Part shown: positions 1 through 8,932 of the stretch, in pieces
How the letters are laid out: every line of letters begins with the position of its first letter
Numbering within the stretch: the first letter of the stretch is position 1
From: Granulicatella elegans ATCC 700633
GTDB lineage: Bacteria; Bacillota; Bacilli; Lactobacillales; Aerococcaceae
Assembly (NCBI RefSeq): GCF_000162475.2
Contig: NZ_KI391971.1
Location: forward strand, 1,136,911 to 1,200,910
Direction of reading: 5' to 3'
Length of the DNA: 64,000 bases
Notes under the pieces: generated by a model
Database searches by the model: none
What the model was told of the DNA's origin: nothing
What the model saw: the letters and a program-made list of their open reading frames with translations, nothing else
Made by a program: the position numbers and the translations under genes

Positions 1-3000
1 GAAGACCTTGTTCTCCTTTGTCACCTTTTGGTCCTTTGATGTTGCCTTCTTTTTCCCATGTTCCGTTATTTTTAACGAATACGTCTCCACTTTCAGTATT
101 TACGTATTTATCTCCGTCTTTACCTTCTGTTGTTGGGTCTACTTTTCCGTTTAGTACATCTTTTCCATCTCGGCCGTCTCTTCCGTCACGTCCTGCAGCT
201 CCGTCACGTCCATCACGACCTGGTAGACCTTGTGCTCCATCTTGTCCACGTTCACCTTGAAGACCTTGTTCACCTTTGTCTCCTTTTAATCCTTGTGGTC
301 CTTGAGCTCCATCTTGCCCTTTATCACCTTTAAGTCCTTGAGGTCCTCTAATATTACCGATTTTCTTCCAGTTTTCGCCTTCTTTTTTGTAAACGTCTCC
401 TGTAGTTGCATCAATGTAAGTATCACCATCTCTACCATCTTTAGCTGTTGGGGCATTAGGTCCACTTAATAATTCGGCACCGTTACGGCCATCTGTACCA
501 GAAGCTCCATCTGCACCATTACGTCCATTTGTACCATTCAAGATATCACTTGTACCAATTAATTCATCCACATCTGGATCGTATTTACCGTTACCATTGT
601 TATCAAAGTATGCTGTAATACGAGTACCATCTACTGGTTGTGATGCTGGTGCTGTAGATGGGGCATCTGCTAATGCTCTTCTTACTCTTCCACTTCTTTG
701 ATTATTAATTCTTATTGCTGCTTCTGCTAAGGCATTTAAGTCAATAGTTGGTGTACGTCCATCTTTCCCGTCTTTTACATTAACGGTTACAGGCTCTTCT
801 CCTGGAACAGTAAATGTAATGTCAGTACTACGTCCATCTTTTCCACGAGCAGTTGTAACTTTAGGTGTAGCTCCCTTGTCACCTTTCTCACCTTTTGCAC
901 CATCCGCAATAACAACTTCTTTTAATTTTTTATCAGAAGCATCTAATTCATTATTTCCATTTTCATCATAATAGAATACGACCGTTGTAGTTTTAGCTTC
1001 CTCATTTCTATTTGTAGCAACTAATGGTGATTTACCATCGAATCCATCTTTAACAATTGTGTTTGTAATGTTTCCTCTACCATCATTAATTGTAATTGTA
1101 TGAGTTCCATCTGATTTATTATCTTTAACTGTAACTGTTGGTGTTACGCCATCTCTACCTGCCTCACCTTTGTCACCTTTTTCTCCGCGTTCACCTTGGC
1201 GTCCTTGTGCACCATCTCTAATAACTGTTGATACATCAGCTTGTCCTGGAGTATGAACTGTTAAAGTATGTGTACCATTTTTACCTTCTGTGATTGTTAC
1301 AGTTGGTGTAGAACCATTTTGACCATTTACTCCATCTTGTACAAATGTAGACTGAGGAGTTCCATTTACTGGCGTTACTGTAATTAACACTCCATTTTTT
1401 CCGTTTTGTACAGTTCTAGTTGCAGTAATTGTAGGAGATTGACCATCACGACCATTTACTCCATCCGTAATTGTTGCTAATGGATGAGTTGGATCTAATG
1501 GCTGACCAGGTTGAGCTGGATTTTCAACATATAATTTTGTTTTATTTCCATTTTTTACAGCAACTAAAGATTTTCCATCTTGTCCGCGTTCACCTTGGTC
1601 CCCTTTTTCACCTTTCGCTCCTTGTGCTCCGGTTAATCCGCGTTCACCACGGTCTCCTTTTTCACCTTTCGCTCCTTGTGCTCCAGTTAAACCACGTTCA
1701 CCTTGGTCTCCTTTTTCACCTTTCGCCCCTTGTGCTCCAGTTAATCCGCGTTCACCTTGGTCTCCTTTTTCACCTTTCGCTCCTTGTGCTCCAGTTAAAC
1801 CACGTTCACCTCGGTCCCCTTTTTCACCTTTCGCTCCTTGTGCTCCGGTTAATCCACGTTCACCTTGTTGTCCACGGTCACCCTTTTCACCTTTCGCTCC
1901 ATCTTTAATATCGATGTTTTGAATTAATTCATCTACACCTTCATTGTAGATATTGTTTCCATCTTTATCTAAATAGAATGTTAAATGGTTTGTATCTCCA
2001 ACTTTATTTTGATCAACACGTGGTTTTACAACTTCTGGTTTTTCAACTAAGTCTTTTGCAACACCAATTTGTACAATACGTGGTTTCGCTTCTTTTGTAA
2101 TACTATTACTAATAGGTAATCCTAAAACTGTTTCTTCTCCAAATTTATGAACCTTATAAGTTTTTTGGCGTTCACCGTTAACTCCATCTTTAACAACTTT
2201 TGTTTCGCCTTCAGCTAATTTAGTTGTTGGAAGATAAATAGTTTGGAAATCAATTATTTCTTTAAATGTTTTTGTTCCTGCTGCATTCCCCCCTGGGTTT
2301 GCATCTAAATATAGTGGACGTTCTTTAAAGTAGTAGTTTGAATTACTATATGGGTCATTAATAGTAGCTTCACTACCTCCACCTTGGTTTACGTTAAATG
2401 TAGTTGGTTGTAACTTAAATGTTAAATCTGCATTTGGTCTGCTAATAGGTAAGAAAAATCTTACAGTTTGATCTCTATTTGTATCTACAGAACTAGCTAA
2501 TGTATAACCAGAATGAGACATAAAGTTTTCACCCTTGACGATACTTGGGTTTCCAGTAGTTCCTGATACACCTCGTAATTGTGGAGTTCCAAAACCATTA
2601 CCTGTGTGAAGGATGAAATTATTTCTTACAAATTCTCTAGTATTTCCTGGAGCTGTATAGTTAATTGAAACATCTAACCCGCCATTAGTTCTTGTTGTTG
2701 TTACATTATAATGAATAGGTGTATTTAAACGTGCTGTACCTTCTCCTATAAATTTATGAGTTCCTTTACTTACATCAGTCGGTTCAATTGCATCTTCTAA
2801 TCTTAAACGCTCATTTTTATCATGATTTATTGTTCCAGCACTTGCTGCTACGGTATTAGTAGGTGTTGCTGCTGAATGATTTACTGGTTGACTTGGCGCT
2901 GGGCGGCTTGGTCCAGGTCTTCTAGCAGCACGAAATCCACTTTGTCCAGATTCAGTAGTTACAGCTTCCCTTGTAGAAGCTTCTCTTGTTTCAGGAGTAG

Positions 3001-3424
3001 TAGTTGTTACTACAGCCGCTTTTTCTTCTTTTGGAGTTGCAGCAACTGTTTCAACTTTTGCTTCTCTTGTTGAGCCTGTAGTTGTCGGAGTTTCTGTTAC
3101 TTCTTTCTTTTCTTCCACTTTTGTTTCTTTTGGAGTTGATGTAACTACTTCTTCTTTTGTAGATTTTGTTACAGTCGCTTTCTTTTCTACTGCTTCTTTA
3201 CTGAGTGCCTGTTTGGATGTAGGTAAAACGTTTGCATCAGTTTGCGCAGGAATTTGTGGTGCTGTAATTTCTGCAGCTTGTGCACTAATCCCTGTTAAAA
3301 AGAAAAATCCTGATAATACCGCTACGCTGGCTACCCCCATACTGTATTTACGAATACTGTACCTTGTATAACCTTCACGGGTATTTTCTTCAATATTCCA
3401 TTTAGCTTTTCTTGCTTTAGACAT
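1..3424 (-). CDS. YSIRK-type collagen-like, G5-domain surface protein (partial)
   Basis: The frame is open from the ATG at 3424 to the left edge (1141 codons, no stop), so the C-terminus and any LPXTG sorting signal lie outside. A Shine-Dalgarno AGGAGG precedes the ATG. The N-terminus has a YSIRK-type signal peptide (YSIRKYSMGVASVAVLSG) with likely cleavage after AQA. Residues about 55-200 are a Lys/Glu/Thr/Pro-rich linker, followed by an adhesin-like region. A G5-like domain lies at about 400-453 and a Gly-X-Y collagen-like tract at about 507-617 with GAKGEKGD and GERGLTGAQ units. After that come alternating NG/DG-type modules and a second Gly-X-Y tract near 1025-1095. Secretion and wall attachment follow from the YSIRK family; ligand and function are unknown. 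The next gene upstream is a divergent Mga-like regulator. Confidence 0.9.
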   Translation of the reverse strand, partial: MSKARKAKWNIEENTREGYTRYSIRKYSMGVASVAVLSGFFFLTGISAQAAEITAPQIPAQTDANVLPTSKQALSKEAVEKKATVTKSTKEEVVTSTPKETKVEEKKEVTETPTTTGSTREAKVETVAATPKEEKAAVVTTTTPETREASTREAVTTESGQSGFRAARRPGPSRPAPSQPVNHSAATPTNTVAASAGTINHDKNERLRLEDAIEPTDVSKGTHKFIGEGTARLNTPIHYNVTTTRTNGGLDVSINYTAPGNTREFVRNNFILHTGNGFGTPQLRGVSGTTGNPSIVKGENFMSHSGYTLASSVDTNRDQTVRFFLPISRPNADLTFKLQPTTFNVNQGGGSEATINDPYSNSNYYFKERPLYLDANPGGNAAGTKTFKEIIDFQTIYLPTTKLAEGETKVVKDGVNGERQKTYKVHKFGEETVLGLPISNSITKEAKPRIVQIGVAKDLVEKPEVVKPRVDQNKVGDTNHLTFYLDKDGNNIYNEGVDELIQNIDIKDGAKGEKGDRGQQGERGLTGAQGAKGEKGDRGERGLTGAQGAKGEKGDQGERGLTGAQGAKGEKGDQGERGLTGAQGAKGEKGDRGERGLTGAQGAKGEKGDQGERGQDGKSLVAVKNGNKTKLYVENPAQPGQPLDPTHPLATITDGVNGRDGQSPTITATRTVQNGKNGVLITVTPVNGTPQSTFVQDGVNGQNGSTPTVTITEGKNGTHTLTVHTPGQADVSTVIRDGAQGRQGERGEKGDKGEAGRDGVTPTVTVKDNKSDGTHTITINDGRGNITNTIVKDGFDGKSPLVATNRNEEAKTTTVVFYYDENGNNELDASDKKLKEVVIADGAKGEKGDKGATPKVTTARGKDGRSTDITFTVPGEEPVTVNVKDGKDGRTPTIDLNALAEAAIRINNQRSGRVRRALADAPSTAPASQPVDGTRITAYFDNNGNGKYDPDVDELIGTSDILNGTNGRNGADGASGTDGRNGAELLSGPNAPTAKDGRDGDTYIDATTGDVYKKEGENWKKIGNIRGPQGLKGDKGQDGAQGPQGLKGDKGEQGLQGERGQDGAQGLPGRDGRDGAAGRDGRDGRDGKDVLNGKVDPTTEGKDGDKYVNTESGDVFVKNNGTWEKEGNIKGPKGDKGEQGL
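1588..1905 (-). repeat. 54-bp tandem repeats coding for the collagen-like tract
   Basis: About six near-identical 54-bp units occur in a row inside the surface-protein gene. Each encodes 18 residues (GAKGEKGD, then Q or R, then GERGLTGAQ). The first unit carries three extra residues and the last one diverges into GQDGKS. The perfect period and the near identity of the DNA suggest copy-number change by slippage or recombination. Confidence 0.9.
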
Positions 3425-3524
3425 ATCTTTATCCTCCTGTATTTTCCAATGTTAAATTTATATTTCGAAATTATTAAAATTATTTAAGATTTATTTCTTG
3501 TTCGTTAAATCACGATACGGACGA

Positions 3525-3553
3525 ATTATATCTCTCAAATTCTTATTATTCAA
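3525..3553 (-). promoter_or_regulatory. Promoter of the surface-protein gene
   Basis: On the minus strand TTGAAT (3548-3553) is separated by 17 bases from TATAAT (3525-3530). This leaves an untranslated leader of about 95 bases before the ATG at 3424. Confidence 0.6.
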
Positions 3554-3580
3554 TACCTTTTCCTGTTTGTATTTCTTCAT

Positions 3581-3622
3581 TCAAAGGGAAAAAATTACGA
3601 TTATTAACTTTTTTCCCCTTGA
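3581..3622. repeat. Inverted repeat in the divergent intergenic region
   Basis: TCAAAGGGAAAAAA at 3581-3594 is mirrored by TTTTTTCCCCTTGA at 3609-3622 with one mismatch. It lies about 30 bp upstream of the surface-gene -35 box and about 170 bp upstream of the Mga-like gene. It could be an operator or a structural element. The rest of the 371-bp gap is A/T-rich with nothing else I can name. Confidence 0.5.
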
Positions 3623-3795
3623 GTGAAATAATCATGTAATTTATTTGTAATAATTCTAGTAATATTCTCATAAAGTTAATAAAATTTTACAATTAATACA
3701 ACCGTTTGCTATATTGATTTTATAAGGATTTTCTTTACTTTTAAAACGAGTTATATTATCATAAATCTAACAAGTCATAACGAAAAGGAGTTGCT

Positions 3796-5262
3796 ATGAG
3801 AAATTTACTTTCCTCTAAAGAAAAAAGGCAATTAGAGTTTATGGAATATTTAATTGATTCAAAAAAATGGACTCATTTATATATATTAGCCGAAAAATTT
3901 GACTGTACAGAACGAATTTTAAAACAAGATATTGCTGAATTAAGGGAAGCTTTTCCGAATATTGATATTCAAACTTCAACAAATGGTGTTAAAGCTTATT
4001 TTTCAAAAGAAAATAGTATTGAGGATATTTATAAGCACTTTTTTGTAAACTCACAAAATTTTTCTCTATTAGAATATATATTCTTTCACGAAGGAGAAAC
4101 TATTAATGACATTAGTAATGCATTTTATACTACTCCTGCTAATCTATACCGAATTGTCAATAAAATGGTTAAAGATATTGAACCTAAATTTAAATTTAAT
4201 ATTCAGTTAACCCCCGTTTCTATTACAGGAAATGAAGTGGATATTCGTTATTTTTATGCTCAATATTTTTCTGAAAGATATAATTTTTTAGAATGGCCTT
4301 TTACTGATTTTAATGAGGAAGATTTGGATGAATTCGCAAAATATTTTTATACTCCGACAAATTATCCAATGGGCTTTGCAATATTTCATATGTATAAATG
4401 GATGGTCATGATTGGAATTTATCGTGTGAAAAATAAACATTTTGTTCCAATTCCAGATAACTTCTTTGATGAAGTATTTCCTCCATTTGCACAATTACCA
4501 GATATTGAAGAAAAATTAGTGTACTTCTCTGAGAAATTTCAAATAAGTATGACACCAGAAGTATTAGCACAAATTTTTATTTCATTTATTCAAGATACTA
4601 TCTTCTTAAGTCCTGAAGAGTTTTATGCTTCACTAGAAGAAGACGAATATGCAAAGAACTCATGCCGATTATTAGATGAAATGTTATTGAAACTTGAATT
4701 CAAACTAAATATTCATTTCAACAATCGAAATGATTTAATTTGGTATATGCATAATACAGTTCACTTAGAGCGACAAGAAACATTTACCGATCCTCTTCTG
4801 TTTAACCAAAAGCAAAGAACAATGAATAATTTTCAAAAACATTTTTCATCCGCTTTTGAAATTGTAAAATCCGAAATTATGAATTATCTAAAATTAATGA
4901 ATCGTACCCATACTCCGGAGCATATTCATCATTTAATATATACTCTATTTACCCACGGAGAAGATATGGCGATTCAATTATTAATGAATCGTCCAAAAAT
5001 TAAAGTTTTAGTAATTAGTAATTTTGACCATGCTCATCCTATTACATTAATGAGAGTTCTATCTTATTATTGTAATGACCGATTCATCTTTGAAAATTGG
5101 ACTGATGTCGATCTTTCAAGTGATATTTTAAATAAAACTGATTATGATATTATTGTTGCAAATTTCTATATCGATGGATTAAAGAAAGAATTTATTTGCC
5201 ATAATAATTTAACGATAATGGAATTAGTGAACTATTTAAATACAATTTCTGATTCATTTTAA
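3796..5262 (+). CDS. Mga-family transcriptional regulator
   Basis: A 488-residue cytoplasmic DNA-binding protein with an N-terminal Mga-type helix-turn-helix region (about residues 1-60, DCTERILKQDIAELREAF). A second Mga HTH domain follows at about 75-165 (ETINDISNAFYTTPANLYRI). The middle resembles PRD regions of Mga/AtxA regulators, and the C-terminus (about 410-475, KIKVLVISNFDHAH) resembles their EIIB-like domain. An AAAAGGAG ribosome site precedes the ATG. Mga-family proteins activate surface and virulence genes. Because it is divergent from the collagen-like surface protein, that gene is the obvious candidate target (inference). A bidirectional terminator follows. Confidence 0.85.
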   Translation: MRNLLSSKEKRQLEFMEYLIDSKKWTHLYILAEKFDCTERILKQDIAELREAFPNIDIQTSTNGVKAYFSKENSIEDIYKHFFVNSQNFSLLEYIFFHEGETINDISNAFYTTPANLYRIVNKMVKDIEPKFKFNIQLTPVSITGNEVDIRYFYAQYFSERYNFLEWPFTDFNEEDLDEFAKYFYTPTNYPMGFAIFHMYKWMVMIGIYRVKNKHFVPIPDNFFDEVFPPFAQLPDIEEKLVYFSEKFQISMTPEVLAQIFISFIQDTIFLSPEEFYASLEEDEYAKNSCRLLDEMLLKLEFKLNIHFNNRNDLIWYMHNTVHLERQETFTDPLLFNQKQRTMNNFQKHFSSAFEIVKSEIMNYLKLMNRTHTPEHIHHLIYTLFTHGEDMAIQLLMNRPKIKVLVISNFDHAHPITLMRVLSYYCNDRFIFENWTDVDLSSDILNKTDYDIIVANFYIDGLKKEFICHNNLTIMELVNYLNTISDSF

Positions 5263-5268
5263 AATAAA

Positions 5269-5299
5269 AAACTCGCCAGAATAACTGACGAGTTTTTTT
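5269..5299. terminator. Bidirectional intrinsic terminator
   Basis: AAACTCGCCA and TGACGAGTTT form a hairpin with A-runs on the left and T-runs on the right, so it can end both the plus-strand regulator and the minus-strand polysaccharide cluster. Confidence 0.85.
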
Positions 5300-5300
5300 A

Positions 5301-6335
5301 CTATAGTGGAAATACTACTACACCAATAATCTTTTTATCGAAATTATGCAATTCTTGTAATTTTTTCTCAAAATCAACATAGCGACTCTTCCCAAATTCT
5401 TCTACGAATAGGTAAGTATCAAATTGACAAATTCTTTCAAAATTAGATGCTTCTACATATTCGATGTTTACATCTTGAATTTTTTGCTCCCATTGTTTTG
5501 CAATAGCTTTACTTGAAGTAACTACTGCAAATTCTCCAAGGTTTTCTTTTTTATAACGAATTAACTGACGTAACACTTCTGCATTTTCAATTTCATATAC
5601 TTGTTTAATATCGTATTTTTTGAAATCTCCAACACGGTTCATTGTTGGATTAAATAAATACCAAACAAAGTTCATAAAGATAACAATAAATCCTGCTAAT
5701 ACAAAAACAACTACCATTCTTAATACTAATTGTTTTACATTGAAGTTTGAAACTGTTGTTTCACTTCCACCAACTTCTTGGGAATTAACAGTATTTAATT
5801 TTTGAATCGTCACGTCTTTAAATACATCTTTATAACTGTTCATTAATGCATCCACTTTTTTCTCAATTAACTGATTTAAAGTTGGACTTGTTGTTAATAC
5901 TTTAACAGAAACACCTGTATAATCCCCTAAAGAACTAACAATGATTTTCTTTTCCCAGAAATCTATATCTGAATTTCTTAATTGAGTTGCATTGCTGGCA
6001 ATTTCTCCGGCATATTTTGCTACTTCTTGATCTGTTGAATCATTGAATAAATAAGCACCATTCATATTTGAACTAATTAATTTAGAATAAAAATAACTAA
6101 ACTGGTCATTCTTTGTATTGGATTCTGTTTTAAATTCTTTTTCTGGTGCATTAATTTTATAAATAATATAGCTTGAGTAACTTGTATTATTTTTTACGAC
6201 TGATTTTGAAGTAATAGCTTTATAGCTCATAGGTAAAGCCATTAAAACAAATAATACAAAAACTGCAATGACATTCCATTTTTTCTTTTTCTTTAAATTA
6301 GCTAATAAATCAGCTAATGAATAATTTTCAAACAT
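5301..6335 (-). CDS. Wzz/CpsC-like polysaccharide chain-length protein
   Basis: Last gene of the wall-polysaccharide cluster. The protein (344 residues from this start) has one membrane segment near the N-terminus (about residues 25-45), a long extracytoplasmic part, and a second membrane segment near 210-230. A C-terminal cytoplasmic part of about 110 residues lacks a Walker motif. This layout matches Wzz/CpsC co-polymerases with a degenerate or unrelated tail in place of the tyrosine kinase. An ATG 12 bases upstream is disfavoured because AAAGGATGG sits directly on it and gives good spacing to the ATG at 6335. It overlaps the end of the Wzy gene by 8 bases. It probably controls the length of the Wzy product; the assignment rests on topology and context. 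Confidence 0.65.
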   Translation of the reverse strand: MFENYSLADLLANLKKKKKWNVIAVFVLFVLMALPMSYKAITSKSVVKNNTSYSSYIIYKINAPEKEFKTESNTKNDQFSYFYSKLISSNMNGAYLFNDSTDQEVAKYAGEIASNATQLRNSDIDFWEKKIIVSSLGDYTGVSVKVLTTSPTLNQLIEKKVDALMNSYKDVFKDVTIQKLNTVNSQEVGGSETTVSNFNVKQLVLRMVVVFVLAGFIVIFMNFVWYLFNPTMNRVGDFKKYDIKQVYEIENAEVLRQLIRYKKENLGEFAVVTSSKAIAKQWEQKIQDVNIEYVEASNFERICQFDTYLFVEEFGKSRYVDFEKKLQELHNFDKKIIGVVVFPL

Positions 6336-7803
6336 GTATATAACCATCCTTTGCTAATGTTGTATGATAAATTGGTTTCTTCATTGAATAGGACATTAAG
6401 AAAATCACTATTACAACTGTCCAAAATTGCATTGTAAACAAACTAAAGAAACTCTCTGAGAAACTACTTCTTGCCATAAAAAATAGATTTCCAAGGACTA
6501 GTAATGACACAGTAAAACCAAGAAGATTTTTACGATAAGCTGAATTTAGTAACGCGATAAAAATAAACCCTAAAATACAACTCGTTATAAATAAGCCAAC
6601 AAAACCATAATCGGTGTAAACTTCCATCATATAACTACTTCCGATACCATGCCCATCTAAATATTGTTGTTTTAATACTAAATACGAAATATTATGAGCA
6701 TAACTATTACTTTCTAAAGCTAATTCAATACTATTTGTCGTTGTTTTAAAAGCTGTAGTTCCTAATAAATTCATCCCAATACTACCTCGATAAAAATAAT
6801 CCATAATAGGACCAAATGTAAAGTTTCTCATTTCTCGAATTGGTAAACTACTTCGATATAAATATCCTCTAGCTAAAACTCCAAAACTAGTTCCTTGTTT
6901 GTAAATAAAATCGACTAATAAAGCAAAGATACTATCAAACTTTAATTTCGCTCCATCTCGAATATAGTTCATCGCCCCCATGGCAAGCATTAAGACTGGT
7001 GTTCCAATTCCTAATGCAATTTTTTCTCTACGTCCAAGCCAAACTTCTTTTTTATCAGAATAATGGCGCATAAAGAAATAAACAAAGGCAAATAATAAAC
7101 TTAATATAAATGGATTTCTTGTACCAATGACTAAATGAATCAAATTAGCTGCAACATATAATCCAAGCATAAATATGGATGTTTTTTTTGAAGGTTTCGT
7201 TGCCAAATAAACACATAATGCATAGAACATAAAAGCTGATAATAAATAAGTAAAGTATGGTAATTTACTTGTGAAATTCGCATAATATCCATAGTAAGTA
7301 GTTTGTAATCTAAAGATTAAACGTTCCACTAATCTTAATACATAAAATGGATATGTTAACCAAAATACTGCTAAAGAAACTCTTCGAACTTGTAAAATTA
7401 ATCGAGCATAAGAATTTTCATCAACAGGCTTTTCTTTCTTTCGACTAAAATATCTGACACCTATGATTCCACCCAACCATAATCCTAGCAAGGATACTAA
7501 AATGATATTAAAAGTGAATACATAAGCATCTTGTTGATACGTGTCAAAACTTCCAATTCTTAAATAATCAATTAATGGCCTTGAAAATAAAAATACAAAA
7601 ATTGTCATATAAAACAAGATATGAATTAATTGATATTTTAAGTTATGAAAACTAAATAATGTATGTGCAATAAAAACTATTACAACGGTATATAATAAAG
7701 TTTCTAAATGATTATTGTTTAAATAAATCAAATAAAAAACAATCGCTAACCCATAGCAGAAAGTTGTAAGTACTGCATGAAGTTTTCTTAAAGAATCCGG
7801 CAT
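6328..7803 (-). CDS. Wzy-type polysaccharide repeat-unit polymerase
   Basis: A 491-residue protein made almost entirely of hydrophobic segments, about 11-12 predicted membrane helices. A larger loop between residues about 265 and 375 contains conserved-looking Arg/Tyr residues (MNYIRDGA, RGYLYRSSLPIREMRN). This matches the O-antigen polymerase Wzy family, which joins undecaprenyl-linked repeat units on the outer face of the membrane. Start is supported by AAGGAG 8 bases upstream. It overlaps the Wzz-like gene, in keeping with a polymerase/chain-length pair. No Wzx flippase gene is found in the cluster. Confidence 0.8.
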   Translation of the reverse strand: MPDSLRKLHAVLTTFCYGLAIVFYLIYLNNNHLETLLYTVVIVFIAHTLFSFHNLKYQLIHILFYMTIFVFLFSRPLIDYLRIGSFDTYQQDAYVFTFNIILVSLLGLWLGGIIGVRYFSRKKEKPVDENSYARLILQVRRVSLAVFWLTYPFYVLRLVERLIFRLQTTYYGYYANFTSKLPYFTYLLSAFMFYALCVYLATKPSKKTSIFMLGLYVAANLIHLVIGTRNPFILSLLFAFVYFFMRHYSDKKEVWLGRREKIALGIGTPVLMLAMGAMNYIRDGAKLKFDSIFALLVDFIYKQGTSFGVLARGYLYRSSLPIREMRNFTFGPIMDYFYRGSIGMNLLGTTAFKTTTNSIELALESNSYAHNISYLVLKQQYLDGHGIGSSYMMEVYTDYGFVGLFITSCILGFIFIALLNSAYRKNLLGFTVSLLVLGNLFFMARSSFSESFFSLFTMQFWTVVIVIFLMSYSMKKPIYHTTLAKDGYIHV

Positions 7804-7807
7804 CTAT

Positions 7808-8932
7808 CTAACTCCTTTCTTCTTTAGATAATTGAAATAACTCCTCTATTTGTTGCAGTTGTTTTTCAATTGTAAATTGTTGGATAAATTCTGAATATTG
7901 TTCAGAAATTCTTTTTTCTCCAGTAATATAATTTTTAAGGGCATCGATGGCTTCTTGATTAGAATCGATGACTTCTCCAAATTGTCCTTCATTCGATAAT
8001 TCTAAAGCTCCTCCAACATTTGTAGAAACAAATGGAATTCCTAAAGTCACTGCTTCAACAACAGCTCCTGAAAATCCTTCTTGTTTTGATAAGGATAACA
8101 AAACTTTAGCTTGCTTTAAAATGGAATAAGGATTTTTTTGATAGCCTAAGAAATGAACCTTATTTTGTAATTGAAGACGTTCTACTTCTCCTTTTAAGAA
8201 GCTCTCTTGTTCTCCACTACCAATATAGTATAAATGAATATCAGATAATTCTTGTTGTAATTTGGTAAAGACTTCTAGTACACGATCCGTCCCTTTTAAC
8301 TCTTCTAAACGACCTATGACACAAATACTATTCTTTTCCAGGGTAACTGGGCTAACTTCTTCTGCTTTTTCAAGAAGAGAAGTAAAATCATACCCATTAT
8401 AAATCGTTTGAATTTTATCGCTAAACATTGGATAAACTGTTTCAATCGATTCTCTTGTTTTTTTAGAAATTGCAATAATTTTATCTGCATGGCTCAATTG
8501 TTCAAAATGATTTTTACGATAGTGAGCCTGATTTTCTTCTAAAAATGCTTCAATACTCCCATGAATCCAAGCAAATTTTTTAACTTCTGCTCTCTTAGAA
8601 AAAGGGAATGCAGGATTCATAATCGTAAAGGAAACTTCAATATCATAGTCATCTTTGATTAGCCATTTTCTTACTAAATGTGGAAAATAAATTCTTAGAC
8701 GCCATAAAATGGTTTCCATTAATCGTCCATATTTTCTTTTCTTATAAGGCTTTAAAATTCTAACTCCTTCAGGAACTGCTTCATACCCTTTATCAAAATG
8801 TTCCATTTCTAAAATATCAATTTGATATTTCTCTAAATCCAAATTGGAAACAATTGTTGATAAAATTTTTTCAGCTCCTCCTCCTAATGAGAAAGACCAT
8901 AAAAAGAAAAGTACTTTTTTCTTATTTTCCAT
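7808..8932 (-). CDS. Glycosyltransferase family 4
   Basis: A GT-B fold sugar transferase of 374 residues. The N-terminal domain has the glycine-rich LGGGAEKILSTI loop near residues 15-30. The C-terminal nucleotide-sugar-binding domain shows VIGRLEELKGTDRVLEVF and the EX7E-type element EGFSGAVVEAVTLGIP. It probably adds a sugar to the lipid-linked repeat unit; donor and acceptor are unknown. A GTG start 9 bases upstream is possible but lies inside the ribosome site AAAGGTGA, so the ATG at 8932 is preferred. It overlaps licD by 11 bases, so the two are probably translated together. Confidence 0.85.
   Translation of the reverse strand: MENKKKVLFFLWSFSLGGGAEKILSTIVSNLDLEKYQIDILEMEHFDKGYEAVPEGVRILKPYKKRKYGRLMETILWRLRIYFPHLVRKWLIKDDYDIEVSFTIMNPAFPFSKRAEVKKFAWIHGSIEAFLEENQAHYRKNHFEQLSHADKIIAISKKTRESIETVYPMFSDKIQTIYNGYDFTSLLEKAEEVSPVTLEKNSICVIGRLEELKGTDRVLEVFTKLQQELSDIHLYYIGSGEQESFLKGEVERLQLQNKVHFLGYQKNPYSILKQAKVLLSLSKQEGFSGAVVEAVTLGIPFVSTNVGGALELSNEGQFGEVIDSNQEAIDALKNYITGEKRISEQYSEFIQQFTIEKQLQQIEELFQLSKEERS

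Noticed and set aside
18-333. Plus-strand open frames opposite the collagen-like surface gene
   Set aside because: They are low-complexity mirror images of the Gly-X-Y coding sequence, without ribosome sites, and the minus-strand frame is continuous for 1141 codons.
1471-1908. 145-codon plus-strand frame with repeated His/Leu units, and the idea of a CRISPR-like array
   Set aside because: It is the antisense of the 54-bp coding repeats. Units are contiguous without unique spacers, so not a CRISPR array.
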